Below, one piece after another: positions 9,226 to 18,805 of a stretch of 64,000 nt of DNA (position 1 is the stretch's first letter; every line of letters starts with the position of its first letter). Source of the DNA: Rhodococcus sp. WMMA185 (GTDB taxonomy: Bacteria > Actinomycetota > Actinomycetes > Mycobacteriales > Mycobacteriaceae). The DNA lies in NCBI RefSeq assembly GCF_001767395.1, contig NZ_CP017014.1, forward strand, positions 2,860,501 through 2,924,500, in the 5' to 3' direction. Made by a program: the position numbers and the translations under genes. Below the pieces are notes generated by a model. That model had not been told where the DNA came from, did no database searches, and was given only the letters and a program-made list of their open reading frames with translations.

Positions 9226-9342
9226 GCGGTCGACCTTTCTGGGCTCAGCCCTGGTGGCGGACAGTGCTGGGGCTCCATGCACCTGTGCGCCTCACACAAC
9301 CGCCGATGGTCGTGAAAGGCGCACAGCAGATGCAGTCGCCTA

Positions 9343-10239
9343 CTAGCTTGCCTTCTTACCGGAACGGCCGTTCTCGCCGTACTCGTAGAAGCCTGCGCCG
9401 GCCTTCTTGCCGACGAGACCGGCCTCCACCATGCGCAGCAGGAGCGGCGGCGCCGAGTACAGCGGCTCCTTGAACTCCTCGTACATCGAGTCGGCGATGG
9501 ACTTGACGGTATCGAGGCCCACCAGATCGGTCAGTGCCAGCGGACCCATCGGATGCGCTAGACCGAGAACCGTGGCCTTGTCGATATCTTCCTTCGTGGC
9601 GAAACCGGACTCCACCATGCGAATGGCTGAAAGTAGGTACGGCACAAGAAGAGCGTTGACGACGAACCCGGAGCGATCGGCCGAGCGAACCACCTGCTTG
9701 CCCAGTACATCGCTCGCGAACGCTTCGGCTCGCTCCGACACCGACTTACTCGTCTTGAGGGTGGTCACCAACTCGACGAGCGGAAGCACCGGTACGGGGT
9801 TGAAGAAGTGCATGCCGATGACCCGCTCCGGGGAGTTGGTGGCGATGCCCAGCTTCATGATCGGGATCGATGACGTGTTCGATGCCAACACGGCATTCGG
9901 ATCCGTTACCACCTGATCGAGCTCGGTGAAGATCTCACTCTTCACCTTCTCGTCCTCGATGACGGCCTCCACTACGAACTGCCGATCCGCGAAGTCGCCG
10001 AGGTCGGACGTGAACCGCAGCCGCCATGCAGCCTGTTCACGCTCCCGCTCTGTGATCTTGCCGCTGCTCACACCACGATCGAGCGATCGCAGGATGCGCG
10101 AACGCCCCGCCGCAGCAAGTTCGCGAGTCTGCTCGAACACCAGAACGTCGACATGCGCTCTCGCACACACCTCTGCGATTCCGGCACCCATGATCCCGGC
10201 GCCGATAACGCCAACGCGCTGAATCTTTTCGCTGGTCAC
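9343..10239 (-). CDS. fadB2: 3-hydroxybutyryl-CoA dehydrogenase
   Basis: A 298-residue 3-hydroxyacyl-CoA dehydrogenase. The N-terminal NAD-binding site is VGVIGAGIMGAGIAEVCA, followed by NTSSIPIMKL and the signature GMHFFNPVPVLPLVELV. The C-terminal dimerisation domain contains GLAHPMGPLALTDLVGLDT. It oxidises (S)-3-hydroxybutyryl-CoA in fatty acid or butyrate metabolism. The GTG start at 10239 has AAAAGGAG eight bases upstream. The position next to aceA matches icl1-fadB2 (Rv0467-Rv0468) in M. tuberculosis. Confidence 0.92.
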   Translation of the reverse strand: MTSEKIQRVGVIGAGIMGAGIAEVCARAHVDVLVFEQTRELAAAGRSRILRSLDRGVSSGKITEREREQAAWRLRFTSDLGDFADRQFVVEAVIEDEKVKSEIFTELDQVVTDPNAVLASNTSSIPIMKLGIATNSPERVIGMHFFNPVPVLPLVELVTTLKTSKSVSERAEAFASDVLGKQVVRSADRSGFVVNALLVPYLLSAIRMVESGFATKEDIDKATVLGLAHPMGPLALTDLVGLDTVKSIADSMYEEFKEPLYSAPPLLLRMVEAGLVGKKAGAGFYEYGENGRSGKKAS

Positions 10240-10270
10240 GTCAGCTCCTTTTCATCAAGTGGAGTCGTTA

Positions 10271-10306
10271 CCCGGGGAGGCACCCTGCGAAGGGTCCCTC
10301 CCCGGG
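10271..10306 (-). terminator. Terminator after aceA
   Basis: CCCGGGGAGGCACCCT at 10271-10286 pairs with AGGGTCCCTCCCCGGG at 10291-10306 with one mismatch and a GCGA loop. It lies between the aceA stop and the fadB2 start, so fadB2 probably has its own promoter or depends on read-through. Confidence 0.75.
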
Positions 10307-10357
10307 ATCGGACTGATCAGGTGGAACCTGAATCGGTCGGTGCTTCGAGGACAAACC

Positions 10358-11647
10358 TCAGTGGAACTGGCCCTCTTCGGTCGAGCCCTTGAGAGCTGCC
10401 GTCGAGGTGTTCGGGTCAACGGTAGTGGCGATGCTGTCGAAGTAGCCGGCGCCGACCTCACGCTGGTGCTTGATGGCGGTGAAGCCACGCTCCTCGGCAG
10501 CCTTGAACTCGCGCTCCTGCAGGTCGACGAAGGCGGTCATACCCTCGCGGGCGTAGCCGTGGGCCAAGTCGAACATGCCGTAGTTGAGCGAGTGGAAACC
10601 GGCCAGGGTGATGAACTGGAACTTGAAGCCCATCGCGCCGAGCTCCTTCTGGAACTTCGCGATGGTCGAGTCGTCCAGGTGCGCCTTCCAGTTGAAGGAC
10701 GGCGAGCAGTTGTAGGCCAGCAGCTGGTCGGGGAACTCGCTGCGGACGGCCTCGGCGAACTGCTTGGCGACCTCGAGGTCCGGCACACCGGTCTCCATCC
10801 AGATGAGGTCGGAGTACGGCGCGTAGGCCTTGGCACGAGCGATGCAGGGCTCGATGCCGTTCTTGACACCGAAGAAGCCCTCGGCGGTGCGGGTGCCGTC
10901 GAGGAACTCGCGGTCGCGCTCGTCCACGTCGGAGGTGATGAGGGTCGCGGCCTCGGCGTCGGTACGCGCGATGACGACCGTCGGAACGTCCGCGACGTCA
11001 GCGGCCAGGCGGGCCGAGGTCAGCGTACGGATGTGCTGCTGCGTGGGGATGAGCACCTTGCCACCGAGGTGGCCGCACTTCTTCTCCGACGCGAGCTGGT
11101 CCTCCCAGTGCGAACCGGCGACACCGGCGGCGATCATGGCCTTCTGCAGCTCGTAGACGTTGAGCGCGCCACCGAAGCCCGCCTCACCGTCGGCGACGAT
11201 CGGGGCGAGCCAGTTGTCGACGGAGGTGTCACCCTCGACCTTGGCGATCTCGTCCGCGCGCAGCAGCGCGTTGTTGATGCGGCGAACCACCTGCGGCACC
11301 GAGTTGGCCGGGTAGAGGCTCTGGTCCGGGTAGGTGTGGCCGGACAGGTTCGCGTCGCCGGCGACCTGCCAACCGGACAGGTAGATCGCCTTGAGGCCCG
11401 CGCGGACCTGCTGAACGGCCTGGTTGCCGGTGAGGGCACCGAGGGAGTTGATGTAGTCCTCGTTGTTGACGAGATCCCAGAGGATCTCGGAGCCGCGGCG
11501 GGCGAGGGTGGCCTCTTCGACGACAGAGCCCTGGAGCTTGACGACCTGGTCGGCCGTGTAGTTGCGGGTAATTCCCTTCCAACGCGGGTTGGTGTCCCAA
11601 TCCTGCTGGATTTCAGCTGCGGTCTTCGGGGTGCCGGTGGTCGACAT
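10358..11647 (-). CDS. aceA: Isocitrate lyase
   Basis: A 429-residue glyoxylate-cycle enzyme that cleaves isocitrate to succinate and glyoxylate. The active-site signature KKCGH is present in [18 protein letters not shown], and the metal and substrate segments [12 protein letters not shown] and [10 protein letters not shown] are intact. Length matches the short prokaryotic Icl1 type. The ATG at 11647 has a GGAG a few bases upstream. It lies near ramB, its known regulator in Corynebacterium and Mycobacterium, and a RamB-like box is found 150 bases upstream. Confidence 0.96.
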   Translation of the reverse strand: MSTTGTPKTAAEIQQDWDTNPRWKGITRNYTADQVVKLQGSVVEEATLARRGSEILWDLVNNEDYINSLGALTGNQAVQQVRAGLKAIYLSGWQVAGDANLSGHTYPDQSLYPANSVPQVVRRINNALLRADEIAKVEGDTSVDNWLAPIVADGEAGFGGALNVYELQKAMIAAGVAGSHWEDQLASEKKCGHLGGKVLIPTQQHIRTLTSARLAADVADVPTVVIARTDAEAATLITSDVDERDREFLDGTRTAEGFFGVKNGIEPCIARAKAYAPYSDLIWMETGVPDLEVAKQFAEAVRSEFPDQLLAYNCSPSFNWKAHLDDSTIAKFQKELGAMGFKFQFITLAGFHSLNYGMFDLAHGYAREGMTAFVDLQEREFKAAEERGFTAIKHQREVGAGYFDSIATTVDPNTSTAALKGSTEEGQFH

Positions 11648-12151
11648 CACGACTCCATCTCTTCGATCATTTCGTCCGGTACGGATGTACTGCTTCACAT
11701 CCTTGCCAGGCCCTTCGTATGTACTTAAAGAGAATGACACAGCCGAAAAGTGCCGTCTACCTGTAGCTAATGCCAACGTTGGCTAGCTTTTCACACCAGA
11801 TTGCAAATCTTGTTAATCCGGATCCGGGGCAAGCCGACTCGATCGAGGACCGATGGGTACTTGTAGCCGGCAAGAAAATGCAGGTGATGGACCCGAACCA
11901 CGCTGCCCACTCCGGACAACGAGCCACCCTCTTCGGAAGGCGTCCTATTCGCCACAACGGCTCGAGGCCACTCCAGCTGCCACACTTGTTGTGAGTGCAA
12001 TCACGGCCGAATACGAGGCCCGTGTAACTCTCGACACACTGGAGAACCCCAATGATGGTGGTGCATCGTGCCTACCAACGCGCGGCATTGCTTCGGGGTA
12101 GACAGGACCGCATCAACCCGGCCTGTCGAACTGCTTCGCGGGAAGAGGAAA
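11648..12151. other. aceA upstream region without a gene
   Basis: About 500 bases between the aceA start and the methyltransferase stop. It holds the aceA leader and promoter region, including the RamB-like box at 11800-11812. I found no convincing small gene on either strand and could not fix a -10/-35 pair. Confidence 0.5.
11800..11812 (-). promoter_or_regulatory. Candidate RamB binding site upstream of aceA
   Basis: On the minus strand the 13 bases read CAAGATTTGCAAT, matching 10 of 13 positions of the C. glutamicum RamB consensus (A/C)(A/G)AACTTTGCAAA, with the TTTGCAA core intact. It lies about 150 bases before aceA. Confidence 0.45.
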
Positions 12152-12895
12152 CTAGTCGATGCGGGTGGCGTGCACGGCCCAAAACGGCAAGTGCACGAGG
12201 TGATTTTCCAGCAGCGGCGCTATGACCTGAAGCTGATCCTGCATGGGCGCAAGCAGCGCCGCAATTTTCGGCTCGCCGGCCTCGGACATTTTGGCAAGAA
12301 CCTCGGGATCGAAACGGGCTCGGTAGGTGGTGTTCCCGACATAGTCGATGCGCCAGCCCGACGCCGAAAGCACGCGCGCGAAATTTTCGGGAGGCAGACC
12401 CAGCAACTGCACGCCGTTGACGTTGTGGCGTCCGAATTCGAACATGAACAGCCGCGCCCCCGGCTTGGTGGCTCGATGCAAGGTCTGCGCATACAGTTTC
12501 TGGGTGTCCTCGTCGTCCAGGAACGTGTGATAGCACGCGGCGTCGACGACGGTGTCGAATCGATTCTCATACCCGTCCAGCTTGGTAACGTCGCCGACCT
12601 GGAAGTCCACTGCGACCCCAGCGGTTTGAGCGTTACGCTTGGCCCGTTCGATAGCTGCGGGCGACGCGTCGATCCCCGTCGTCGAGTAGCCTCTCGACGC
12701 GTAGTAGATCGCATGGTGGCCTGGGCCGGTCCCCGGGTCGAGCACCTCGCCGCGCAGAGCACCGTAGGCCACCAACTCCTGGACCACCGGCTGTGGACCT
12801 CCGATGTCCCAGGGCGTCGACGGCGGCAGTGCATCGAGTGACCGCTCCTCGCGATAGAGCTCTTCGAAAACCGGTTTGACGGGTCGGTTGGACAT
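12152..12895 (-). CDS. Class I SAM-dependent methyltransferase
   Basis: A 247-residue Rossmann-fold methyltransferase. Motif I is VLDPGTGPGHHAIYYASRG (about 51-69), motif II is TTGIDAS, and the post-motif segment is FDTVVDAACYHTF. The substrate is unknown. It is not a cyclopropane synthase-type enzyme like the UmaA found beside icl1-fadB2 in M. tuberculosis. The ATG follows GGTGAAGG. It shares its strand with the TetR gene just upstream. Confidence 0.85.
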   Translation of the reverse strand: MSNRPVKPVFEELYREERSLDALPPSTPWDIGGPQPVVQELVAYGALRGEVLDPGTGPGHHAIYYASRGYSTTGIDASPAAIERAKRNAQTAGVAVDFQVGDVTKLDGYENRFDTVVDAACYHTFLDDEDTQKLYAQTLHRATKPGARLFMFEFGRHNVNGVQLLGLPPENFARVLSASGWRIDYVGNTTYRARFDPEVLAKMSEAGEPKIAALLAPMQDQLQVIAPLLENHLVHLPFWAVHATRID

Positions 12896-12998
12896 CCTTC
12901 ACCCCACTTTTCGGTGGCGATACCAATCCAAGGCTATGTCTTTCAGTAGATGGCCCGCGACGGAATTCGGCCGTACCTTCGGGTCAACTGTCGCTGGG

Positions 12999-13562
12999 TC
13001 AGCGTGCGCGATGGCCGTCGAGGAAAGTCGCGACAAGCGCGTTCGGGTCGAACTCGGCGACAGGCATTTCGGCTCCGCTGCGTGCCAGCATGCCGAACAC
13101 CATCAGCGGCGCAAGGAGGATCACCAGCTTCTGTACCGGGTCACCGGGTGTGAGTTGTCCTCGATCCTGGTGTGTTGCGATCACGTGCACCGCGTTGAGT
13201 AGTTGCGGCATGAACGCGGCTATGACGGTACGAAGCTCCGGGTGGCGTTGCATGTCGACCAGCAGCGTCTCGACGGCACCTCCGTACATGCGGTTGGTCT
13301 CGACATAGGCGTTCACCAGTGCGACAAGATCTTCGGTGACATCACCGGTCGTGGTCGGGTGGGCGAACGGCGCATTGGCCAGAGCGTGTGTCAGAGCTGT
13401 GCTGATCAGGGTGGCCTTGTCGCCGTAGCGGCGAAACAGCGTCGCCTCGTTGACGCCGGCTCGGCTGGCGATCTCCTGCGTTGTAGTTGCTCGATATCCC
13501 CGTTCGGCAAAAACCGCAACTGTCGTGTCGAACAGTCCATCAACGTCGATATACCTGGGCAT
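12999..13562 (-). CDS. TetR-family transcriptional regulator
   Basis: A 187-residue repressor with an N-terminal TetR HTH (about 8-50): FDTTVAVFAERGYRATTTQEIASRAGVNEATLFRRYGDK in pieces that match the family closely. The C-terminal domain has no recognised ligand class. It is divergent from the nitroreductase gene, and the shared intergenic region carries a near-perfect palindrome that is its likely operator. Confidence 0.92.
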   Translation of the reverse strand: MPRYIDVDGLFDTTVAVFAERGYRATTTQEIASRAGVNEATLFRRYGDKATLISTALTHALANAPFAHPTTTGDVTEDLVALVNAYVETNRMYGGAVETLLVDMQRHPELRTVIAAFMPQLLNAVHVIATHQDRGQLTPGDPVQKLVILLAPLMVFGMLARSGAEMPVAEFDPNALVATFLDGHRAR

Positions 13563-13610
13563 GTGCCTCCGAACCTCGCACCCGGGTCAGATGGGAACCA
13601 GACATCCAAC

Positions 13611-13634
13611 TAATGCAAGTGTATGCTTGCATTA
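13611..13634. promoter_or_regulatory. Likely operator of the divergent TetR regulator
   Basis: TAATGCAAG at 13611-13619, six bases, CTTGCATTA at 13626-13634. The nine-base arms are a perfect inverted repeat, centred between the two divergent genes and about 30 bases before the nitroreductase start, a typical TetR-type operator layout. Confidence 0.75.
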
Positions 13635-13661
13635 CATCGATTTCCAGGCGGGAGGTCGGCG

Positions 13662-14852
13662 ATGACCAAGCCGGAACAGCTGCCTCGCGATCACGACAGT
13701 TACCCGACCGCGAGATCGCGGCGTTCGAGATTGTGGCGGTTGAAGATACGGCTGCAGTTCACGGGCTGGCTTCAATACCTCATCACCGGGGCCTTCGCGA
13801 TCGTGTTCCTCGTCGCCGCGGCTATCGGATGGCTGATCGGAATCTGGCAGCCGCTGTTGTTCTGGGTGCCTTTGATGATCGGCCTGCTACTACTCGCTGC
13901 CGCGATTTTCGATGTCATCACCCTGAAATGGGGAGTACGCCCCACCGAGCCGCTGCCCCAGCGTGCAGATGACCTCGACACCTTCGATCTGATCCGCTCG
14001 AGACGCTCCTGCCACTCCTTTCAGAGCCGTGATCTCACTGCGGCTGACCGAGCCGAGCTGATGCGAGCCGTCGACGAATTCGTCCAGCGCGACCGCCTCA
14101 TCGGCACCGGTCCGATTCGACTCGAATATGTCGCAGCTCCACTGACCATCTGGCCAGGAGTGGGTGCGCACGAGTTCCTCGTCGCGATCGCCCCATACAG
14201 CTACGACCGCCTGGTGCTTGTCGATGTCGGCCGCAGTCTGCAGAAGGTGGTCTTGCAGGCCACTCGCATGGGAGTGAGCACCTGCTGGATCGGCCCGGGT
14301 GCCGACCAGAGCAGCATCGTCGAACACCTGGGCAACCGATTCGATCCGGCAGAGGATCATGTGGTCTGTGTCTGCGCGGTGGGATACCGATCACGCTTCA
14401 AGCCTTTGTTCGTCCGCGTGATGGAACGGATATCTCATCGCCGACTTCCTCTGAAGTCACTGTTCTTCTCTGATCCGCGCTGTGAGGTACCGCTGGCAAT
14501 CGACACCACACCCTTCTCGTCGTTCGGTCGTTGCTATGAGGTGTGTCAGTGGTCGCCGTCGTCCTACAACGCACAAACCACCCGATGCGCGGCGGTGACA
14601 GAACTGACAAGCGGCGAAGAGAAAGTAGTGCGCTTAGACTTCTATACCACCACCGCATCGCGGTTCTATGCGCCTGTGGCGCTGGGAATCTGGTGCGCGA
14701 ACTGGGAAACAGGCTGCGACGCTCTCGGCGTCCGGGGTCATTTCGCGGTGCTGGACGCCGATGCTCGCGGCATTGGCGGCGGCCCCGAGTTGCCCCGCTA
14801 CGACGTGAGTTGGATCGCCGGCCCAGAGAAGAGCAGCTCTCCTCCCCACTGA
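13662..14852 (+). CDS. Nitroreductase-family flavoprotein with N-terminal membrane anchor
   Basis: A 396-residue protein. Residues about 32-85 form two hydrophobic helices (WLQYLITGAFAIVFLVAA and PLLFWVPLMIGLLLLAA), followed by a nitroreductase-like domain beginning FDLIRSRRSCHSF with GVGAHEFLVAIAP and LQKVVLQATRMGVSTCWIGP. A second related stretch (YEVCQWSPSSYNAQTTRCA) suggests a duplicated or bipartite fold. The ATG at 13662 follows GGCGGGAGG. It is probably repressed by the neighbouring TetR. The substrate is unknown. Confidence 0.78.
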   Translation: MTKPEQLPRDHDSYPTARSRRSRLWRLKIRLQFTGWLQYLITGAFAIVFLVAAAIGWLIGIWQPLLFWVPLMIGLLLLAAAIFDVITLKWGVRPTEPLPQRADDLDTFDLIRSRRSCHSFQSRDLTAADRAELMRAVDEFVQRDRLIGTGPIRLEYVAAPLTIWPGVGAHEFLVAIAPYSYDRLVLVDVGRSLQKVVLQATRMGVSTCWIGPGADQSSIVEHLGNRFDPAEDHVVCVCAVGYRSRFKPLFVRVMERISHRRLPLKSLFFSDPRCEVPLAIDTTPFSSFGRCYEVCQWSPSSYNAQTTRCAAVTELTSGEEKVVRLDFYTTTASRFYAPVALGIWCANWETGCDALGVRGHFAVLDADARGIGGGPELPRYDVSWIAGPEKSSSPPH

Positions 14853-14889
14853 TGATCCCCATCTGCAACACTCCCCAGACAACCATCGG

Positions 14890-14902
14890 CGAATCTTGCA
14901 AA
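14890..14902 (+). promoter_or_regulatory. Candidate RamB autoregulatory box
   Basis: CGAATCTTGCAAA matches 11 of 13 positions of the C. glutamicum RamB consensus (A/C)(A/G)AACTTTGCAAA. It lies 43 bases before the ramB start codon. RamB is known to repress its own gene in Corynebacterium and Mycobacterium. Confidence 0.55.
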
Positions 14903-14945
14903 CGTTCCATTCACACGACCTGACCTGCGCCGGTACCCTTGCCCT

Positions 14946-16358
14946 ATGTCGAAGACCTTCGTCGGCGTCCGATTGCGCCAACTCCGCACCGAGCGGGGTC
15001 TGAGCCAGGCGGCGCTAGCGAAGAAGCTCGAGATCTCCGCGAGTTATCTCAACCAGATCGAGCATGACGTCCGGCCGCTGACGGTGCCGGTACTGCTGCG
15101 GATCACCGAGGTATTCGGTGTCGACACCACGTTCTTCTCGTCGCAGGACGACACCCGCCTGATCGCGGAGATGCGCGAGGTCGCCCTCGATCAGGAAATG
15201 GGCATCGACGCCGACGCGCAGGAAATCGCCGAAATGGTGGCATCGCATCCGGGTCTGGCGAAGGCCATGGTCAACATGCACCGCAGGTTCCGTAATACCA
15301 CCGCGCAATTGGCGCAGGCCACCGAAGATCGCTACAGCGACGGCAGCGGCAGCGGTTCGATCACGATGCCACACGAAGAGGTTCGCGACTATTTCTATCA
15401 GCACCAGAACTACCTGCACGAACTCGACACCGCGGCAGAGGAATTGACCACGCGAATGCGTTTCCACCGAGGCGACGTCGGCGGTGAGATCGCTCGTAGG
15501 CTGCAGACGATGCACGACGTGCAGATCGTCAAGCGCATCGACCTCGGTGAGAATGTCTTGCACCGATACGACCCACAGGCTCGAGTGCTGGAAATCTCCC
15601 CACATCTGTCGAGTGGACAGCAGATGTTCAAGTTCGCCACCGAGTTGGCGTACCTCGAATACGGCGATTTGCTGGACAAGTTGGTAGCGGAGGGAGGATT
15701 CACCAGCGACGAGTCACTCGCGCTAGCGCGACTCGGCCTTGCAAACTACTTCGCCGCTGCAACCGTGCTTCCGTATGGTCAGTTCCACGATGTCGCCGAG
15801 GATTTCCGATATGACATCGAACGGTTGTCAGCGTTCTACTCGGTGAGCTACGAGACCATCTGCCACCGCCTCTCCACGCTGCAACGCCCGAAGCTGCGCG
15901 GCGTGCCGTTCATGTTCGTCCGCGTCGACCGGGCCGGCAACATGTCGAAACGGCAGTCGGCGACCGGTTTCCACTTCTCCACCAGTGGGGGAACCTGCCC
16001 ACTCTGGAACGTGTACGAGACGTTCTCGTACCCGGGCAAGATCATGACCCAGATTGCGCAGATGCCCGACGGACGGCGGTACCTCTGGGTCGCCCGGACC
16101 GTCGAACGGCGTGCCGCGCGCTACGGTCAGCCTGCCAAGATATTCGCGATCGGACTCGGCTGCGAGATCCGACACGCTCATCGCCTTGTATACGGCGATG
16201 GTCTCGACCTGGACGATTCGAACCCAGGAACTCCCATCGGTGCGGGTTGCCGCGTTTGTGAACGTCTGAACTGCCCTCAGCGCGCGTTTCCCCCGCTCGG
16301 CAAGCAACTCGCCATCAGCGAGCACCAAAGTTCGGTGTCGCCCTACATTATTCGATAG
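14946..16358 (+). CDS. ramB: RamB-type regulator of acetate/propionate metabolism (XRE/ScfR family)
   Basis: A 470-residue regulator with an N-terminal XRE HTH (about 8-62: LRQLRTERGLSQAALAKKLE, SASYLNQIEHDVRPLTVPVL), a central IrrE-like/DUF2083 region, and a C-terminal Cys-rich segment GAGCRVCERLNCPQRAFPP. These features define the RamB/ScfR group, which represses aceA and related genes. The orthologue Rv0465c sits near icl1 in M. tuberculosis. Its last 24 codons recur at 27734-27805, beyond the urea cluster. Confidence 0.93.
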   Translation: MSKTFVGVRLRQLRTERGLSQAALAKKLEISASYLNQIEHDVRPLTVPVLLRITEVFGVDTTFFSSQDDTRLIAEMREVALDQEMGIDADAQEIAEMVASHPGLAKAMVNMHRRFRNTTAQLAQATEDRYSDGSGSGSITMPHEEVRDYFYQHQNYLHELDTAAEELTTRMRFHRGDVGGEIARRLQTMHDVQIVKRIDLGENVLHRYDPQARVLEISPHLSSGQQMFKFATELAYLEYGDLLDKLVAEGGFTSDESLALARLGLANYFAAATVLPYGQFHDVAEDFRYDIERLSAFYSVSYETICHRLSTLQRPKLRGVPFMFVRVDRAGNMSKRQSATGFHFSTSGGTCPLWNVYETFSYPGKIMTQIAQMPDGRRYLWVARTVERRAARYGQPAKIFAIGLGCEIRHAHRLVYGDGLDLDDSNPGTPIGAGCRVCERLNCPQRAFPPLGKQLAISEHQSSVSPYIIR

Positions 16359-16625
16359 CCGCAGACCTGTTCGGCACACTCCACATAATCGCCTGCACGG
16401 GTGAGTATTTCGCGTCCGAACCAACAACACCGCACCTGCGCCGAATAGCTATGTGAGGACTTGTTCACGAGTCCGCAATTCACGACACGAACACGTCATC
16501 GAAAGTCATTCCGACGCAATATCAGCCGCATACTGTTCGCCCCACGAATACGCCTCTGTATACGCGGGACGCATACGCGTTCCCAGGTTGCGAGGTCCCC
16601 TGTTCTCCGACGGAAAGGCCCGTAC

Positions 16626-17879
16626 ATGCGAACCCTCTCCAAAACCGCTCTCGCAGCACCGACTGCGCTCGCCGCCGTAGGTCTCCTACTGTCCGGCTGC
16701 GGCAGCAAGGCGTCCGACACGGCCAGTGCTTCCACCGCAGCATCCTGTGTGGACACCTCGGGCGACACCATCAAGGTCGGCTCGCTCAACTCGCTGTCCG
16801 GCACGATGGCGATCAGTGAGGTGACAGTGCGTGATTCGATCGCGATGGCGGTCGACGAAATCAACAATTCGGGCGGTGTACTCGGCAAGAAGATCGAGAT
16901 CGTGGCCGAAGACGGCGCTTCTGAGCCCACTGTCTTCGCCGAGAAGGCCGAAAAGCTCATCAGCAGTGACTGCGTCGCAGCGGTGTTCGGCGGATGGACG
17001 TCCTCGAGTCGCAAGGCGATGCTGCCGGTGTTCGAGGACAACAACTCGCTGCTCTACTACCCCGTACAGTACGAGGGACTCGAAGACTCGAAGAACATCT
17101 TCTATACCGGTGCCACCACCAACCAGCAGATCGTGCCCGCCCTGGACTACCTGAAGGAAAACGGCGTCGAGTCCCTCTATCTCGTGGGCAGCGACTACGT
17201 GTTCCCGCAGACCGCTAATCGCATCATCAGGGCGTACTCGGCGGCCAACGGAATCGAGATCAAAGGCGAGGACTACACCCCGCTCGGCTCCACGGACTTC
17301 TCCACCATCGTCAACAAGGTGCGCTCGGCGGACGCAGACGCCGTGTTCAACACGCTCAACGGTGATTCCAACGTCGCGTTCTTCCGCGAATACACGAACG
17401 TCGGGCTGAAACCCGCCGACATGCCCGTGGTATCGGTGTCGATCGCCGAGGAAGAGGTCGGAGGCATCGGTGTGCAGAACATCGAGGGCCAACTGACCGC
17501 CTGGGACTACTACCAGACCATCGACACCCCCGCGAACAAGAAGTTCGTCGAGGCGTATAAGGCCCGGTACGGGGCGGACAAGCCGACCTCCGATCCTATG
17601 GAAGCGGCCTACGTATCGGTCTACCTCTGGAAGAACACGGTCGAGAAGGCGAACTCCTTCGCGACCGAAGACATCCAGAACGCGGCCGACGGGGTCACTT
17701 TCGACGGTCCGGAGGGCACGGTCACCATCGACGGCTCCAACCACCACATCACCAAGACTGCACGTATCGGCGAGATCCGCGGTGACGGGCTGATCTACAC
17801 GGTGTGGGATTCGGGAAGCCCGATCGAGCCGGACCCGTACCTGGAGTCCTACTCCTGGGCCGAGTCGCTCGGTAACTGA
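16626..17879 (+). CDS. urtA: Urea ABC transporter substrate-binding lipoprotein
   Basis: A 417-residue periplasmic-binding protein. The signal peptide ends in a lipobox LLLSGC (Cys about residue 24). The mature part has the type 1 fold with VGSLNSLSGTMAISE, FGGWTSSSRKAMLPVFE and LYYPVQYEGLEDSKNIFY, close to UrtA and amide-binding proteins. The ATG at 16626 has GGAAAGG eight bases upstream. It opens the urt operon. The 267 bases before it show no clear GlnR or AmtR site to my eye. Confidence 0.92.
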   Translation: MRTLSKTALAAPTALAAVGLLLSGCGSKASDTASASTAASCVDTSGDTIKVGSLNSLSGTMAISEVTVRDSIAMAVDEINNSGGVLGKKIEIVAEDGASEPTVFAEKAEKLISSDCVAAVFGGWTSSSRKAMLPVFEDNNSLLYYPVQYEGLEDSKNIFYTGATTNQQIVPALDYLKENGVESLYLVGSDYVFPQTANRIIRAYSAANGIEIKGEDYTPLGSTDFSTIVNKVRSADADAVFNTLNGDSNVAFFREYTNVGLKPADMPVVSVSIAEEEVGGIGVQNIEGQLTAWDYYQTIDTPANKKFVEAYKARYGADKPTSDPMEAAYVSVYLWKNTVEKANSFATEDIQNAADGVTFDGPEGTVTIDGSNHHITKTARIGEIRGDGLIYTVWDSGSPIEPDPYLESYSWAESLGN

Positions 17880-17920
17880 CTCGAAGTCGACGCGGAGGAG
17901 GGAAGAGAGGACGTGCATCG

Positions 17921-18805
17921 ATGGATGTAGTGATCGGACAGCTGTTCACCGGGGTGAGTATCGGATCGATCCTGTTGCTCGCAGCGCTGGGGCTGTCGCT
18001 GACCTTCGGTCAGATGGGGGTCGTGAACATGGCCCACGGCGAATTCATCATGGCCGGATCCTACACAGCGTACGTTGTGCAGCAGGTGATTTCGGGAGCC
18101 ACGGGTTCTCTCTTCCTCTCCTTGATCGTCGGTTTCCTCGTCGGCGGGGCGATGGGAGCGCTGCTGGAGGTCACTCTGGTGCAGCGCATGTACCACCGCC
18201 CGCTCGACACCTTGCTGGTGACGTTCGGGGTGGGACTGATCCTGCAGCAACTGGCGCGGGACATCTTCGGCGCGCCGGCGGTCAACGTCGTCGCGCCGGA
18301 GTGGCTGGCGGGCGGGGTGGAGATCCTCGGCGCCGTCGTCCCGAAGACCCGCCTGTTCATTCTCGTCCTCGCCGTCGTCTGCGTCCTCGCGCTGTCACTC
18401 GCGATCCGCAAGTCGCCGATGGGCAGGCGTATCCGGGCGGTCGTACAGAACCGCGATCTCGCCGAGACCAGCGGAATATCCAGTCGCCGCACCGATGTCA
18501 CGACCTTCTTCATCGGGTCCGGCCTCGCAGGGGTGGCCGGCGTCGCGCTGACGCTGATCGGTTCGACGAGTCCGACGATCGGGCAGAGCTATCTGGTTGA
18601 CGCGTTCCTCGTCGTGGTGGTGGGTGGACTCGGGCAAATGAAGGGCGCGGTGATCGCCGCGTTCGCGCTCGGCCTCCTCAGCTCGTTCGTCGAGTACTCG
18701 ACCACGGCGTCGATAGCCAAGGTCATCGTATTCGTGGCAATCGTGGTGTTCCTGCAGGTTCGACCACAGGGCCTGTTCGCGGTCAAGACGAGGAGCCTTG
18801 TATGA
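17921..18805 (+). CDS. urtB: Urea ABC transporter permease UrtB
   Basis: A 294-residue LivH-type permease with about eight membrane helices and the family segment ALGLSLTFGQMGVVNMAHGEF near the N-terminus (split here as GLSLTFGQMG and VVNMAHGEF). GGAGGAGGGAAGAGAGG precedes the start. The stop overlaps urtC by ATGA. Confidence 0.9.
   Translation: MDVVIGQLFTGVSIGSILLLAALGLSLTFGQMGVVNMAHGEFIMAGSYTAYVVQQVISGATGSLFLSLIVGFLVGGAMGALLEVTLVQRMYHRPLDTLLVTFGVGLILQQLARDIFGAPAVNVVAPEWLAGGVEILGAVVPKTRLFILVLAVVCVLALSLAIRKSPMGRRIRAVVQNRDLAETSGISSRRTDVTTFFIGSGLAGVAGVALTLIGSTSPTIGQSYLVDAFLVVVVGGLGQMKGAVIAAFALGLLSSFVEYSTTASIAKVIVFVAIVVFLQVRPQGLFAVKTRSLV

Noticed and set aside
9226..9342. Possible cobalamin or SAM riboswitch before the MetE-like gene
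   Set aside because: The leader is only 117 bases and shows no B12-box-like sequence or recognisable SAM motif.
10259..11728. Long plus-strand open frame opposite aceA
   Set aside because: It mirrors the aceA coding strand, lacks a ribosome site and has the biased composition of an antisense shadow.
16359..16625. GlnR or AmtR nitrogen-control site before urtA
   Set aside because: Nitrogen control would make sense, but no clean match to either consensus was visible.
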